From Cacajao melanocephalus (Eukaryota > Chordata > Mammalia > Primates > Pitheciidae): 64,000 nt of DNA. The position numbers and the translations under genes are program-made. The notes beneath the pieces are model-generated. The model was not told where the DNA came from. It did no database searches and saw nothing but the letters and a program-made list of their open reading frames with translations. This document shows, piece after piece, positions 26,268 through 52,420 of the stretch. The first letter of the stretch is position 1, and each line of letters opens with the position of its first letter. The stretch spans positions 1-64,000 of the forward strand of contig CAUYLG010061901.1 of NCBI GenBank assembly GCA_963573385.1, in the 5' to 3' direction.

Positions 26268-27035
26268 TGTCCAGTGACAGCCACAAGTGGCTACTTAGAT
26301 TTAAATAAAGCCAAATAAAATTTCCTTAGTCACATTGTAATGAAGCATCCCCATTTTTCTAAGAGATAGTTTAATGATTTTTAAAAAATCTCTTTTTTTC
26401 TCTTTCCTCCTTCTCCTTACTTCCTCCTTAGCTCTTTAGAAATGCAATTATAGCCTTTTACCTCCTCTTTACCAGACACTTCCTATGGGGCAAGTTCATC
26501 TAACTATGTGCTTAGAAGCTCCAGAGAGGAACTCTCACCCACCAGGAGGCTGCCATAACAGTCCACCTACAACCCAAAGTATGCCTGCTATAAAGCTCTC
26601 TCTTATTTGGAGAGTTTTGGCCACTTTTAGAACCTAGTCTTGTCCACAAAAGGCACCAGCAGTCACCGTCCAGTAGATAAGGCACTGAAGGTAGTATGCA
26701 GACCCCCCAACCGCTCGCTTCCTCCCCTGTGTGCCATTTATGCCAGTGTTCCAGGCCCCCTTTCAAAAGCACCCTCTTTCTGCTCCAAAAGTGAAGTGGT
26801 ATCCTTAAGGCAGAAAATCTGTGCTTCTTCCCTTAAGGTAGCTTTGGAATAAAATGTCATTTTCTTTATACCAGTTCTCACTCTTGCTAATTGGACTCTG
26901 CAAGCAGTGAGAGTCTGAACCTGCATCTGGGTTATAACACTAACTGTAGTTTAAGTGCTCAATAGCCACATACATCTAGCAGCTACTGTACTGGGCAGTG
27001 CAGAGACATTATCACAGAAAATTCTATTGCACAAT
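26268..27035 (-). mobile_element. MER3 (hAT-Charlie) remnant, split by an LTR
   Basis: The ends CTCTGTCCAGTGAC and AATTCTATTGCACAATG resemble the MER3 termini. The inner parts CCACAAGTGGCTACTTAGAT and AAGTGCTCAATAGCCACAT match the complement of the complete copy at 49222. Confidence 0.7.
26336..26939 (+). mobile_element. Solo LTR inserted into a MER3 element
   Basis: 604 bp from TGTAATGAAGC to GGTTATAACA, with an AATAAA signal near 26850. It splits a MER3 DNA transposon whose two parts lie at 26268-26335 and 26940-27035. No clean target duplication remains. Confidence 0.55.
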
Positions 27036-27924
27036 GTTGCTCAGGCACTGATTATTTCAGCCCCATGTTGTGGTGAGTGATCTGCTCTTGGAAGGGAAAA
27101 TATGGTGGACTCACTTTTGGGTGCTAGCAAGGGGGCAAAACTGAGGCTTTTATGAGACTCCCAAACAGCTAGGAGAGAGGGAAATCAGACAAAGGAGCTG
27201 AAAAGTTGTTCCACTTCATTAGAAACTGAAAGGATGAGGGATATGGGTTCACTGAAGATACTTACTGCTTTACTAGGACTTGATCAGAAACTTGATACTT
27301 TAAAAATTTGTGCTGTTTGTAACTTGATTCTCCTTAAATTTTTATTTTTTGAAAATAATAACCTGTTTTATTTGTTCTAATAGGAAACAGGAGAGGGGGT
27401 TTTGGTCACATTGGGGCCAAAGTTTAAAAGGTAGAGGTGTTACATGCAATAGAAGTAAACAGAAGCAAAGACGGGAATCTTAAGGCAAAAGTGACAATAC
27501 AAGGGAAAGGAATTCGAAAAGATATTCTTTTCCATGCAGAGATTTCCTTTAGAAGAGTTATTTTCTACTCAGACTTTGGAGGATTTGTGTTTATTTTGGT
27601 AAAGAATGTGATTTCTTTTTGTAGAGAGACATATGATGTAAAGTCATGGACTTTGCCCCTTAAGGAAACCCTCTTGCTCCTCCACTTTTCCATTGTTTTA
27701 TGATATTGAGCATTTTAGTCATGAAACCCCTAAAGTATACTCTGACTTCAGTTTCAGCTTATAAATTAGATCTGCCCTTTAACAGCCATTTGAGTTGTGG
27801 TCCACCCAGTGCTATCTTTTGCATACCCAAATTATTGGGGGTGCTATGGTTTGGCTAACCTTCAGTCATTCAGAGAAACAGGAGAAGCAGACATAGTTAC
27901 TAGGATTAATGACAGCTAATAAGA

Positions 27925-28150
27925 GAAAACATTTACTGCCTGCCAAACACTATACTAAGTACTTAATGCTTAACATTATCTCATTTAATCCTCACATCAT
28001 TTCAATGATCCAGGTATTGCTATTTCCATTTTATAGAAAAGGAAAATGAAACTGTCAGACTTGTTCCAGATTAGACAACTAGTAAACAGCAGACTCAAGT
28101 TTCAAACCTAGGACTGATTCTAGAGATTGCACTTTTATCCACTACTCTGG
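27925..28150 (-). mobile_element. MIR
   Basis: Complement of MIR: ATTATCTCATTTAATCCTCA, CCATTTTATAGAAAAGGAAA, ACAACTAGTAAACAGCAGAC. Confidence 0.85.
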
Positions 28151-28156
28151 ACAAGA

Positions 28157-28300
28157 ATTTTTTATTTTATTTTATTTTATTAAAGAATGGGGTCTCGCTA
28201 TAATGCCCAGGCAGGTCTCGAACTCCTGGGCTCAAGCTATCCTCCTGCCTCTGCCTCCCTAAGAGCTAGGATTACAGGCATGAGCCACAGCGCCCGGTAA
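28157..28300 (-). mobile_element. Alu monomer fragment
   Basis: A (TTTTA)n head followed by one antisense arm ending GCGCCCGG. Confidence 0.85.
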
Positions 28301-29073
28301 GAATTTTTAACTATATTAATATTCTGATTTAAACTAATTGAAACCAACACTAGTGTTAGCAATTTCCTATTGACAGTTCAGTTAAAAATGTTTCGATGAA
28401 TATAGAATATTAAACCAAACAGAGAACTAGGCCTTTTCTTGCTGTTTTAAGTAGTTCAGAAAAGCCTTAGTGTAGTATATTGGTGTGACTAGCAGGTGTC
28501 AGAAACAAATGCATTCAATAAGTGCATTCGATGCTTTTCATCTTGTCTTCTCTCCTGTGAGAGTTCCTGGGGAGATCTTAATGATGCTAGTTGACATGGC
28601 TCAAAGGCAGACAACACATAAGGGAGAAACTGCTGGAACGAGGCTGGCTGATGGAATAGAAACTCCGTGAAGAATTCACTCCTGAATGATTAAAAAGCAT
28701 CAGCCTAGCCTGTAAAATTTGAATATTCCTGAGGAAGCTACCCTCCTACTTGTTGATGAGGCAGAGAGAAAGGTTTAACTTATCAGAGAAATTGATGCTT
28801 CCTGCCATATTATATTGAAATAGGAACCAGCTGGTTGTCCACTCTTTTTTTGTTTTCCTTCTCAGCAACATAGGTTTAGGCTGAACTTATGTTCATATGG
28901 CTGTGCAAATCTCTGTGGGTATGAATATGAATCTATCTCTTCAAGTAGATTGTAAAGGTTTCTTAGGTTATTTCTCTTCTTTCTAGAACCTAAGTGTGGC
29001 TTTGCTCCTCACTGATAATACATTTGTTAATGCTATAGAGTTTCCAGTCTAAAGGCAAATAAAAAGTGAAAAG

Positions 29074-29370
29074 GGGCCGGTGCAGTGACTCACTCCTGTA
29101 ATCCCCACACTTTGGGAGGCCAAAGCGGGCAGATCACCTGAGGTCAGGAGTTCGAGACTAGCCTGGCCAACATGGTGAAACCCCATTTCTACTAAAAATA
29201 CAAAAATTAGCCAGGCGTGATGGCAGGTGCCTGTAATCCCAGTTACTTGGGATGCCGAGGCAGCAGAATGGCTTGAACCCGGGATAGGGAGGTGGCAGCG
29301 AGCCGAGATCCTGCCATTCATTGCACTCCAGCCAGGGCGACAAGAGCAAAACTCTGTTACACACACACAA
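29074..29370 (+). mobile_element. Alu
   Basis: Flanked by AAAAGTGAAAAG-like duplications. The tail is interrupted by a (CA)n run. Confidence 0.93.
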
Positions 29371-29623
29371 AAATGTGAAAGGTAGGAAGGCTGTTGTTCA
29401 CTTGCTGTTTTAGGGATTTTGCTCACGTACAGTTCAAAGTTATTAAGAAGCTGAAAATAAAGTACCTGGTTATGTGTGGAAAAACTTGCAGCTAAAAGGT
29501 GAGATGACCTAGGCCTAGAAGGTCGGATTCATGTAAAATTCAAAGGGCAACGAAAGCCAGAACTTAGTTTTTTAAAAAGCTAAAACGCTAAACACAATTC
29601 CACTTGTTAAAATACAAAACCTG

Positions 29624-29940
<317 letters not shown>

Positions 29941-30339
29941 TCAGTTTCTTCTGCAAAATGAATTGGAGAGAGTAGGGTTGAACCATGCATGCTCTTTCAG
30001 GCCTTTCAGCGCTGACATCCTGGGATTACACCAGGTTCAAGATACCAGCTTGCGGAAAGAGAGCTGCTAAAATTGATGACATACTCTTTGCACGATATTC
30101 GACCGCTATCTCTCCCTTCACCAGCTCTTTTAAGGCTGCACATATATCGGATTCATGTGAGAGTACTTACAAGTTAGTACAACGTCGGGCCCCGAGGAGG
30201 CGCCCAATAAATGTTGGCACTGCAGGGCCAGATTCCGAGTTCCAGTTCAGAACCCAGCAGAGGTCAGGCTCCCTCCCTGCTTCCCGCCCCACACTGCACC
30301 CACTCACTCCCCCCAGTATCAAGTCTAAACTGGGGCCTG

Positions 30340-30400
30340 CGCAGTGATTGGCCGCGCTGGGTCTCACTGCGGAGGAACTTGACTTGCTCCAATCATCTGT
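30340..30400. promoter_or_regulatory. Paired CCAAT boxes 0.5 kb upstream of DAD1
   Basis: ATTGG (in GTGATTGGCCGC, near 30346) and CCAAT (in TGCTCCAATCAT, near 30389) face each other about 43 bp apart in moderately CpG-rich DNA. They are NF-Y type motifs. Whether they serve DAD1 or a divergent transcript cannot be read. Confidence 0.35.
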
Positions 30401-30689
30401 GACAGACATCTGCAGACAGCGCCCTTAACAGAATTAGGGTCAGGCTGGTACCAAACCCCCACGAAAGCCAGGCATTGCCTCAAAGTAGATGCAAACCGTT
30501 AAATCTTCCAGGACACCGAAGGATCAAAGAAAGCGGGAACCCTCTGGTTAGCTACGCCGTCCCCAGTAAAACTTATTCCCCTCTTCCTCCCACAGTGTCT
30601 TGTTGCCAGAGCAACTGTGGGCGTCACCAATCTGATGGCGGAAACAGAACAAAAAGAGTACACGTCTCCAGCTCATTGATAGGGCTATT

Positions 30690-42149
<11,460 letters not shown>

Positions 42150-43617
42150 GTAAGTGATGATCATAGTCCTTGTCCCATAATGTTGATTTTAGGAAGAGAG
42201 ATTGGATGGGACTGGTTTTGAACATGGTTGGCAAGGCTCCCATATTGCTATTGACATTTGCAGAATTTTCCATTGGTCTTCAAAGTATGCATTAATATCA
42301 TCATAATTCATCAGTGCTACCACTCTTGGTCATTGCCTTGTCTTCTCATTGTTCTTCAAATCATTAAGATAAGAGAAAATTAGTGTTTGTAGCTAGTACA
42401 ATAATTTCTGCACCAATAACTCCATGAAAATAACTCAGAGCTTTTGGAAGAGACATAAATGGTAGGTTTTGCTTTTAGATTTGTTAGTTAATTTTTTTCT
42501 GATTTTGATCTCAGATGACTTTAAATGCTGGGCCATTGTTTTCATAGCACTTAACATTTGATAGCATCCAGTGTATGTTGAATGAATGACTCTGGGCATT
42601 TGCTAATATGTGCCTTAAAGTAGAAATAAATGGGGAAATTGGGTTAACTTGGGAAAAGACTTTAAAATATAAGATGGGATGCTGTTTGGTTCATTTACTA
42701 TTTTCCTTTTTTTTTTTTTTTTTGCAGTAGAGTTCTTTCTCCCTTCTCCCAAACTCTTATAAAAAGAATCTTGGCATATAAAGCAGAAGTAGAATTGGAG
42801 TTTTTTTGATGGACAGAAATTGAAAAGCCCTCTTTGCTTGACCTTGCCCTTCATGTATGATATGCCCTCCTCTGCATCCCTTCCTCCCAAGCAGAGTTCT
42901 AAAGTTCTAATAAATATATGGGTGTTTTCCATACTGTATGTCAACACTGTTACTTTACTTTATATGTGAGAAAACAGAGGCCTAGAACAATCCATTGGCC
43001 TTTCCTGGCCACATAGTTACTTGTTTGCAGTGAAATGCCCTAGTCTACCGGTGTTCTTGTCCCAGTGCGGCTTCCAGTATCCCGTTTAGCTTACTGATGA
43101 ATGCATGCAGTCTTTGCCTTTGCATTGCAATATTTAATGTTCTGGGTGGTAGAGAAAAGAGAACCTCAGGAAATCTCATCTTATTTGGGGGAAGGATATC
43201 CTAGGACAAACTTCTTCCTGTCACCACTTGGAAAGCTGTCATTTTAATGCTAATTAGCAGAAATCTAGTACAAGAGTTAGAGCATCTATGTGCAAAGTGG
43301 ATGCAATAATGTGACAATGACTATACTTCATTTTCTGACATGAATTAGTCATTTACTTATAAGGTGTTACATAAATCCTTTCCTTTGATACTGCCTCAAA
43401 AACAGTTCTGTTAGTTCAGGTAAAGCATCATTTTGGTAGTGGTAAGTTGACAGGTTTATTTCAGTGAAAAAGTTTAAGAACCACTTTGTTCTGTTATTTT
43501 AATACAATTTAACTCCTTGGAGACCTGATTAAGACTTGAGTTGTCCTCTTCCCTCCCTTCTTCCCTCCCCTTCTATGTGCCAGCAATGTCTTCTTGTTGG
43601 GAATATAAAGAATATTG

Positions 43618-43757
43618 TTGGCTGGGCATGATGGCTCATGCTCATAATCCCAGCACTTTGGGAAGCTGAGGTGGGCAGATTGCTTGAGCTCAAGAATTTG
43701 AGACCAGCCTCAGGAACACAGCAAGACCTTATCTCAAAAACAAAACAAAATAAAATT
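43618..43757 (+). mobile_element. FLAM monomer
   Basis: One left-arm monomer with its own A-rich tail, about 140 nt. Confidence 0.88.
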
Positions 43758-44869
43758 GTGGCTTCTGTCTTCCAGACATGTATAGTCTAGAAGGGGAAAA
43801 GATGTAAACATAACAGATAAAATACAGCCCAGTTAGGGCCTCACTAATGGTGTGAACAAAGTGCTGCAAAAATCCAGAGAAGAGAGCAGCTGTACCATCT
43901 GGGAGCAGGGACAGCAGATGAGTTATCTGACCAGTGGATACCAGCTATTGCCAGTTACCAATTAACTGTTACCAGTGGATAACCTTGAATGCAGGCAGAA
44001 GACTGACCCTCCAATATTGACCTTCTTATGTTTGCAAATATGAGTAACCCTTGGGCTTCCTGATAGAGCCTTCTGGAAAGGTTGTAAGTCTTCTGATTGC
44101 TTACCCTAGATTTCTGAAGTTCTTTTTTTTCTAGGTGAGTTATGGTGTGTACATAGCAAGGGGACAGAGCAAACATTTCAAGGATGTTTTCTAGGCTCAG
44201 GGAGATACCAAATCATGGAAAATTATTTCTTAGGGCTGTCATGATTGGAGGAGGACTCTACTGCAGAGAGCTTAGTGTTTCAAAATTATGACAGAAGTAG
44301 AGACAAAAAAGCAGTCTCAGCAGAAACTGTGTACTGCAGACCATATTAACAACCTTGGACCACCTGTTCAGCTGAGAATTATGGGCCCAAGGCATAGCAA
44401 AATCTTCAATCCCAGATTGCAGTGTTAAATCATTCTATGGAGAGTATGTTCATAGAAAAATCCTTCTCTGTGGGGGATTGTCCAGATTGTTTTTCATAGG
44501 GAGTCTTCATTTGACATACAGTACACTGTCCTGCTCTGTTTTTAAAAATATACATTTATTTGCTCCTTTTATATGCTTCTAACTCAGCTATATGTGCAGT
44601 GTGCCACAGCACTTTAAAAATAGTTCCAAGTAAATTCTCAATATTTATACCAGCTCAGAAGGTAGAACAAAGCAGATTGAACATCTTCATATTTTCCAAC
44701 TAAGTTGAGAATTTGATATTAAAAAAATAAACATCTGTAATGTAGCTGATCTTACGTGAATTTGGGGATGACATTTAAAACCAGTAACTACTCTGAAAAA
44801 GGCAGATCAAAAGAAAATGGCATTGGGTTAAAAAAATAAATAAATGAAGGGGAAGTAAGGAAGTTAACA

Positions 44870-45035
44870 GATAATGAGTGCTCAGTGTGTGCTGTGCTTT
44901 AAGTACTTCTCATTCTGTATCATTTTATTTTCCAAATAATTTCACAAGGATAGGCTTGCTGTTCTCATTTACAGATGAGGAACTGAAGTTGAGAGAGCCT
45001 TGCTAGAAATCTTGTAAGTCTGACAATCCAGTTTG
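44870..45035 (-). mobile_element. MIR
   Basis: GAGTGCTCAGTGTGTGCTGT and CATTTACAGATGAGGAACTG follow the MIR complement. Confidence 0.75.
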
Positions 45036-45728
45036 ACTTCTAAAAAAATCCTATTTTTATACCCTTTTTTTGCTCAAAGTTGTTTGTAGTATTTGTCAAT
45101 TGTAGAGTTAAATACTTGCATTCAAAAAGATACCACAGGTGCTTTATCACTGTCTCACCTTATTACTTTCCTTTCTTTGCTTTTATTATGACAAAGACAG
45201 AAAAGTACAGATAATATAACAAACACTCATGTATCTACCATTTGGCGTGAACAGATTTTGAAGAGATTAAACAGATTCAACTCAATTTCTTTTTGAATCC
45301 CTTTCTAGCCCCAGTTCCTTCCCTGTCCTGTAAGACTTTTTGAACAGCCGGGACTAATGTAATACTTAGGTCTATTAATACAGCCTTTTCCAAACTTCAG
45401 ACTTTGTGTCTCCTGAAAACATGTCCAAAGATGGCAGTTTAAGAAGCCCTATGATAAAACTCTATCAGTTGGCATTACTGGTCGTAGGTGGCTATCCAGG
45501 TGATCAAGAAACACTCAGTATTTTTGTACAAATGAAAATACAAAAGCAAAAATGCTCCCAGTGAGCTTCTGACCCGTAGAAATCTGTGGACACCTGAGAT
45601 GATCAGTTTTTGGTGTGTAGGCGGCAGCAAATATTTGAATGAATGCATGACAGAAAGATGCTCAGTGGATTTCAGTGTTTAAAAATTTATATACTTTAGT
45701 TTTTCCATGTTTCTTTGTGTGTGTGGGT

Positions 45729-46023
45729 TGTTTTTTTTTTTTGAGATGGAGTCTTACTTTCTTGCCCAGGCTTGAGTGCAGTGGTGCTATCTCAGCTCAC
45801 TGCAGCCCCGCCTCCTGGGTTCAAGCGATTCTCCTGCCTCAACCTCCCGGAGTAGCTGGGACTACAGGCACTTGCCACCACGCCCAGCTTATTTTTGTAT
45901 TTTTAGTAGAGATGGGGTTTCACCATATTGGCCAGGCTGGTCTCAAACTCCTAATCTCATGATCCGCCCGCCTTGGCCTCCCAAAGTGCTGGGATTACAG
46001 GCGTGAAGCCACTGTGCTGGGCC
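45729..46023 (-). mobile_element. Alu in DAD1 intron 2
   Basis: Near-complete antisense copy. T-run of 12 at the left. Confidence 0.95.
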
Positions 46024-46477
46024 TGTGAAATTCTTTTTAAAAGACTCTCAGTCCATCTCAGGTGTTTCGAAGGGTCATGAGGAAAAGGACAGAACTGTAT
46101 TGGATCACAGTTTGAGAATTAAAGTTCCTGATGAATTGGGCCCTGGATCAGAAGGAAGGGTGAACTGTGCCCAAAGGGACAAACCCTTGCTTGAAAATGT
46201 GCTCAACTCCCAGGGAGATAGTCGTCAAATGCCTGTGCCTTGTTAGCATTTTGTTTTTATAATGGAACCATTCTCCCACAAGTCTTAAAAAATTCAGTGT
46301 TTGACCCTAGCTAGAATAAGGGGAGTACAGGCTTGGGCAGAACATTTTAAACTCTGACTGGCAGCACTGTTTACAAACATTCACTTGTGTTGGCTTTTCG
46401 AATTCAGTTAAAAGTATAGTAATCTAGAAAATTACCTCTGGAAATTTTGGGGATCTTGATGTTATTCCGTAGGCTCT

Positions 46478-46492
46478 GCTGCCACCAAGTGG
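46478..46492 (-). promoter_or_regulatory. Strong CTCF-like motif in DAD1 intron 2
   Basis: The minus strand reads CCACTTGGTGGCAGC, 14 of 15 positions of the CTCF core. It is in unique sequence. Confidence 0.6.
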
Positions 46493-47081
46493 ACTGTATA
46501 TTTCATGTGTTGAGAGACTACTACGAAGCATAAGAGAAGTTGAGTTTGAGGGAAGAAGCTACTGACACCTGTGTCATAAAACCTAGCTTCTTTGTAGTCA
46601 TTGGGGGGCAGCAGAGGTCCAAGTGGGTTTAGATGCTGGGTTAGGGGTTGCTTTACATTCTGGCCAGAAGTGGGCGATGTCGAGTTAGGAACAAAAGGGC
46701 ACAGAACCCTGAAGTGGCCCTAGATTTTGTTGCACAGGGGAAGACCGACTGTGCACACAGACCCTTAGGGTTCCCCTTTGTTTTCTTTTTTCACTTCGTC
46801 AGTTTGAGAGCTTCCTTTTTCGGTTTGTTCTACATCTTTTATTCTCAATGGTGACCTCCCACCAGCAATAAGCTTTAATTTTTTGTTGGTAGAGGGGCCC
46901 ATTTAGTTTTTATTTCATTTCCTTTTTGACTTTTCTACCTTATATTGAATTAGGTCCAGCTACTAAATAAGCTCTCCCAAAGGGAACTGTCCTAAATTTG
47001 TAGGAAATCTTCAGAAGTAGGCACATCATAACTTTTTTCAACTCATTTCTCCATTTGGAAGGTGAGATTAATTATATATAT

Positions 47082-47198
47082 TTTATGTGACGGGGCCTTG
47101 CTATGCTGCTCAAGCTGAGAACTCCCTGGGGTCAAATGATCCTCCTGCCTCAGGCTCCCAAGTAGCTGGGCCTATAGGTGTGTCACAGTGTCTGGCTC
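47082..47198 (-). mobile_element. Alu monomer fragment
   Basis: A diverged antisense single arm ending CAGTGTCTGGC. Confidence 0.8.
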
Positions 47199-47608
47199 TG
47201 AGATTAATTCTTTACCTTTTATTCTTAAAACTTTGAATCTACTTATTTTATTTGCAAAAAAGCACTAACTGATGACTCTCTCTGGTTATTGAACTATCTT
47301 TGGTCTATTTAAGGCTACCAAATAAAAAAAGAATATCGAAATAGATTTGTGTTTATGAGTTTCATTGCTGCCCTAATTCCTCGGCTTATTTTCTCCATCC
47401 TCCTGGCTTGGATGACTCCTACTCCAAGTGATTCCCACCCCTCAGGTTGCATATGAGCCTCTTCTCCAGGCCCTTAGTCTGCTGCCTACTTCCAGTGCTG
47501 TACCACATTGTTATGAAACTGTTCATCCACTTTCTTCTGTCTCCCACTGGACTCTGAACTGTGAACAGTCACAATGCCTGTTAGTTAAATGAGTGTATGA
47601 ATGAATAA

Positions 47609-47900
<292 letters not shown>

Positions 47901-48042
47901 ATTAAACCGTTTTTAACTGCAAGAAAAATAATTATGTTATTAGTTACTTGGATGCTAAAACGTGGAAAGTGCTATGAAAGAAAAAAAGCCTCATAGGAGA
48001 GGCTGTGGGTGGGGAAGAGCATGAGACAAGAAGTCAAAGGAG

Positions 48043-48359
<317 letters not shown>

Positions 48360-48734
48360 TTAACTATTTGAATGGACAAATAAACTTACCTCTGAGCCTC
48401 AGTTTCAGGATTGGCCTGGATGTTTATCAAAGTCTCTTGCCACTGTTAATGCCTCTCAGCATAATTCTTGATGATTCTTTTGTGTTTGAGGAGGATTATA
48501 CTGTTTTTGTGGATCCTCAATTCAGCTTTGCTTTCTTTTTTTCCCTTAATTGTTGCTTTTTATTTATATTTTCAGATTCCCATTATCCATTTATAGGAGG
48601 TAGAAAGTTAAATGTGATTATTTATAACAAGATGCACATATTTGTATGAGACCTTTTACAAAAATAAACATTTGTAAAATGTCTTATAGTTCCCACATTA
48701 ATAGGTTTGCAGGATTTACATACATTCCGCATAT

Positions 48735-48910
48735 ACTTTTACATACATCAGCTCATGTGATTCTTCCTGCCTACCCTGTGATGAGGAGGTAGACAAATAG
48801 TAGTATTTCCATTTTACACCTGAAGTAATTACACCTTGGTGAAACTTGATGTCTCCAGGTCCTGGATCTAATAAGTGACTGAGGGAGAACTGGGTAACAG
48901 ACATTTGGAC
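48735..48910 (-). mobile_element. MIR
   Basis: CATCAGCTCATGTGATTCTT, TTTCCATTTTACACCTGAAG and CTAATAAGTGACTGAGGGAG. Confidence 0.7.
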
Positions 48911-49221
48911 TCTAAACCTTTATATTCCTTCTTGTTATGTTTAGGACTTTCAGATGATGACTTTATATATATATCATGTTAGAGAGTTTTCACTAAAAAT
49001 AGTAAACTTTAAAAAAAAATTTTAAATTTTCATCAGAGCCAACAGACTGGTTGCTTTTCTTTTTTAAATGGGAAAAATTTGGGAGCAATTGATAGGAAAG
49101 GATGAAGGCAGGCTATCCCAAATGTTTCTGCCTAGTTGGCCATACTTAATATGCCCCAGGAGAAATGGAGGAGAATGCAGGTCAGGAGACCTGACTTTAT
49201 CTAGTGAGGGTGATCCTGGAC

Positions 49222-49418
49222 CAGCACTGTCCAATAGAGCTTTCTGTACTATGGAAATGTTCAGGGTCTGCACTACCCATTATGGTAACCAGTAGCCACG
49301 TGTGGTTATTGAACATTTGAAATGTGACTAACGGACTGAGCAATTGAATTTTTAATTTAATTTTGACTAAATTTAAATAATCACCTGTGGCTAGTGGCTG
49401 TGGTGTTGGACAGCACAG
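49222..49418 (+). mobile_element. Complete MER3 (hAT-Charlie) element
   Basis: 197 bp with inverted termini CAGCACTGTCCAATAG and TTGGACAGCACAG. The flanking 8-bp target duplications are TCCTGGAC (49214-49221) and TTCTGGAC (49419-49426), 7 of 8 identical, the hAT hallmark. Confidence 0.88.
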
Positions 49419-50361
49419 TTCTGGACAAATTTGTCAACACTATCAGGTTACGGTTTTCTCGTCTCTGTAATGAGAGGATTAGACAAGGATCTCTAAAACT
49501 CCCTTTCATTTTTTAGAAATGTACAGTCTGTGCCTCCTAAAACTATAGTGATTCAAATTGGGCTGTGAACCTAGAATTTCTGCAGATTGGTTTTTGATAT
49601 ACATTATTATTTCTAATTGCAGTTTTAATTGGGTGACTAGGATCCAGGATGAGATGAATTTGAAGGAAAATCAGTATTTGAACATATCTGCCCAGTGCTA
49701 GTGTCTGAATAGAGATATTGCTGGAAAAGAATACAGATTCCAAATAGAAATGACCGTGGCTGGCATTATCTTTTCTATCTATACAGAGTCATTATTTTTA
49801 ACAGTTCTTTGTGTTATGCTTGCTTTCTTTTAAGATGATTAGAACAAACTGATTAAATGGCACTGTCTTTTCTGCCCAGGTGAAATAGACTGAAGTCACG
49901 CTAACTTTTCTCAGTAGGTGTCTACCATTTTGCATGTCTTGATATCAGGGGAGGAGATTTTATTAGTCAGTTTTCTGAAACCTTTATGCCCTCGTTAACA
50001 GTTGAAACCATTCTTCCTAGCTGTTTAATAGTCAATTGTGTGAGCTAACATTTCAAAGAATCCTAGAACCTCTGCTTTTAGAGTAGTGTCTGGTAAATAC
50101 ATCTGCTTTAAAAGAGGGAAGCAGATCTTTGTAAATAGGATTTTCTGAAAATCACTATCAAAGAGACTTGCTTTCATGAGTCAATTTTTGCCTTTCATGT
50201 GGATTGGCGTCAGCATCTTAGATTTAAATGTTTTAATATCATAAAATCTTGAAACTTTGGTTTTGTACTAAACTAGGATTTCTTTTATATTTCTGAAAGT
50301 GTCAAGGCTTTGTTCACTGAAAATGGCTTTACACTCTAGTCCTCTCTCAACTTGGCCATTA

Positions 50362-50682
<321 letters not shown>

Positions 50683-51092
50683 AAACTGTAATGTTATATT
50701 GGTTCATAGTCTATTGCCAGAGAGTTTGCTTTAAGAAGTTTGTTGGAGTAAATAGATGAGATTGAATAGGTCTGTTTGGTTTTGTTTGGCACTATGAGCA
50801 CCTTTTGCTACCTGTTACTGCTTTTTCTTTTACATTTTACAATTCCACTGATTTCAGGAATGGTATGCAGTTATGTAACGTTTCTCTAAATACCATTGTT
50901 AGTGAAATAAAAGCATTCTGGCTGAGAGTCTAATCTCTCCTTTAAGCTCTGATACCAGAATCTCTAGGTTACTTACTTAACCCAATATACCAAATAAAGT
51001 AATGCCCTTTTACCTACTGGGGCAGCCCAGTTCTTCTGAAAGGTAGTATTTCCCAGCTTTTTTTGAGTCATGGCACACATAGGAGATTATAG

Positions 51093-51394
<302 letters not shown>

Positions 51395-51859
51395 GATAAC
51401 AGTATTTTTATGGCACACTGGGAAAATCAGTTGCTTATGGCTGGAGACATTGGAGCCCCTAGGGCCAGATATCAATTTCTGACCAGACACCTGCTGGAGT
51501 CCAGTAGGTGGGAAGCTTGTGCTTTGAGGGACTAAAGGAAGCCTGTATCTTTTGGTGAGGGTTCTACCTCACAACTTAGAAACCTCAGGTCAATTTGGTT
51601 CTAGCAGCAATGTAGCCACTTCTGTTGGGGTTATTCTTTCTTCACCTTTTACTTGCCAAAAGTAAACTTATCTTTAAATGAAAACTAAATTATTTCCTGT
51701 ATTTTGGTCCTTTGTTATAGCTGAGATTGGGAATTTTTCTTTATTTTCTTTCTTGACTCCTTACTCCTATCCTACCTCCCCTCCAATGGGAATCTGTGCT
51801 TTATAAGCGTTTTTGAATCAGAAAAGCTCTTTAGGCTAAACTACAACCCTCTCACCTCA

Positions 51860-51980
51860 AAGAATTTGTGGGCCAGGGAAGTCAGAGTGACTTACGTGAA
51901 GTCCTGGAGCTAATTAATGGTAGAGCTGGGGTTAGAACACACGTCTCCCAGTTCCTAGCCAGTTTTGCCTTGGCGTGCTT
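51860..51980 (-). mobile_element. MIR fragment
   Basis: GTGACTTACGTGAAGTCCTG and TAATGGTAGAGCTGGGGTTA match the MIR complement. Confidence 0.65.
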
Positions 51981-52197
51981 GAAATTCAGTTTTGAACATT
52001 AATTTGTCTGGATACTACTCCCATAGAATGTTCTGTGAAAAATACTTGCTTCTTTCCAGTTTTTCTTGGCCTGGTTTAAATATTGTCCTGAGTTTAGGAA
52101 CTCCATAACTGTCTTGTGGGTTAGATTTTAGATTGAAGGATTTGGGGCCCTGTCTGGAGTATCATAAGACTTTTAATCTTTGTTTTTTTTCTTTTAG

Positions 52198-52420
52198 GTT
52201 CACTCTTTGAATTTCCTGGATAAGAGTTCTAGAGATGGCAGCTTGTTGGGCACATGGATTTTCTTCAGATGTGCACTTAACTCTGATTTTTATGCAGGAG
52301 AAAAACCGAGAGTTCACTCTGTAGCAGAACAACTTTGTAACAAACATTTATTAATCCAACCTCTGCCTTTCATTAAATGTAACCTTTTGCCTTTGAAATT
52401 AAAGAACTCCATGCCACTCC
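52198..52420 (+). other. DAD1: DAD1 exon 3, 3' UTR only
   Basis: After a strong T-rich acceptor (TTTTTTCTTTTAG) comes the typical DAD1 last exon starting GTTCACTCTTTG. It has no coding role. The end is placed about 20 nt past the ATTAAA signal, so the last few bases are uncertain. Confidence 0.85.
52398..52403 (+). terminator. DAD1: DAD1 poly(A) signal ATTAAA
   Basis: The common variant hexamer ATTAAA, followed by a cleavage zone and a GT/T-rich downstream element (TTATGTGTCTGGCTCTTTTTTGG, split here by position 52431-52444). Confidence 0.8.
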
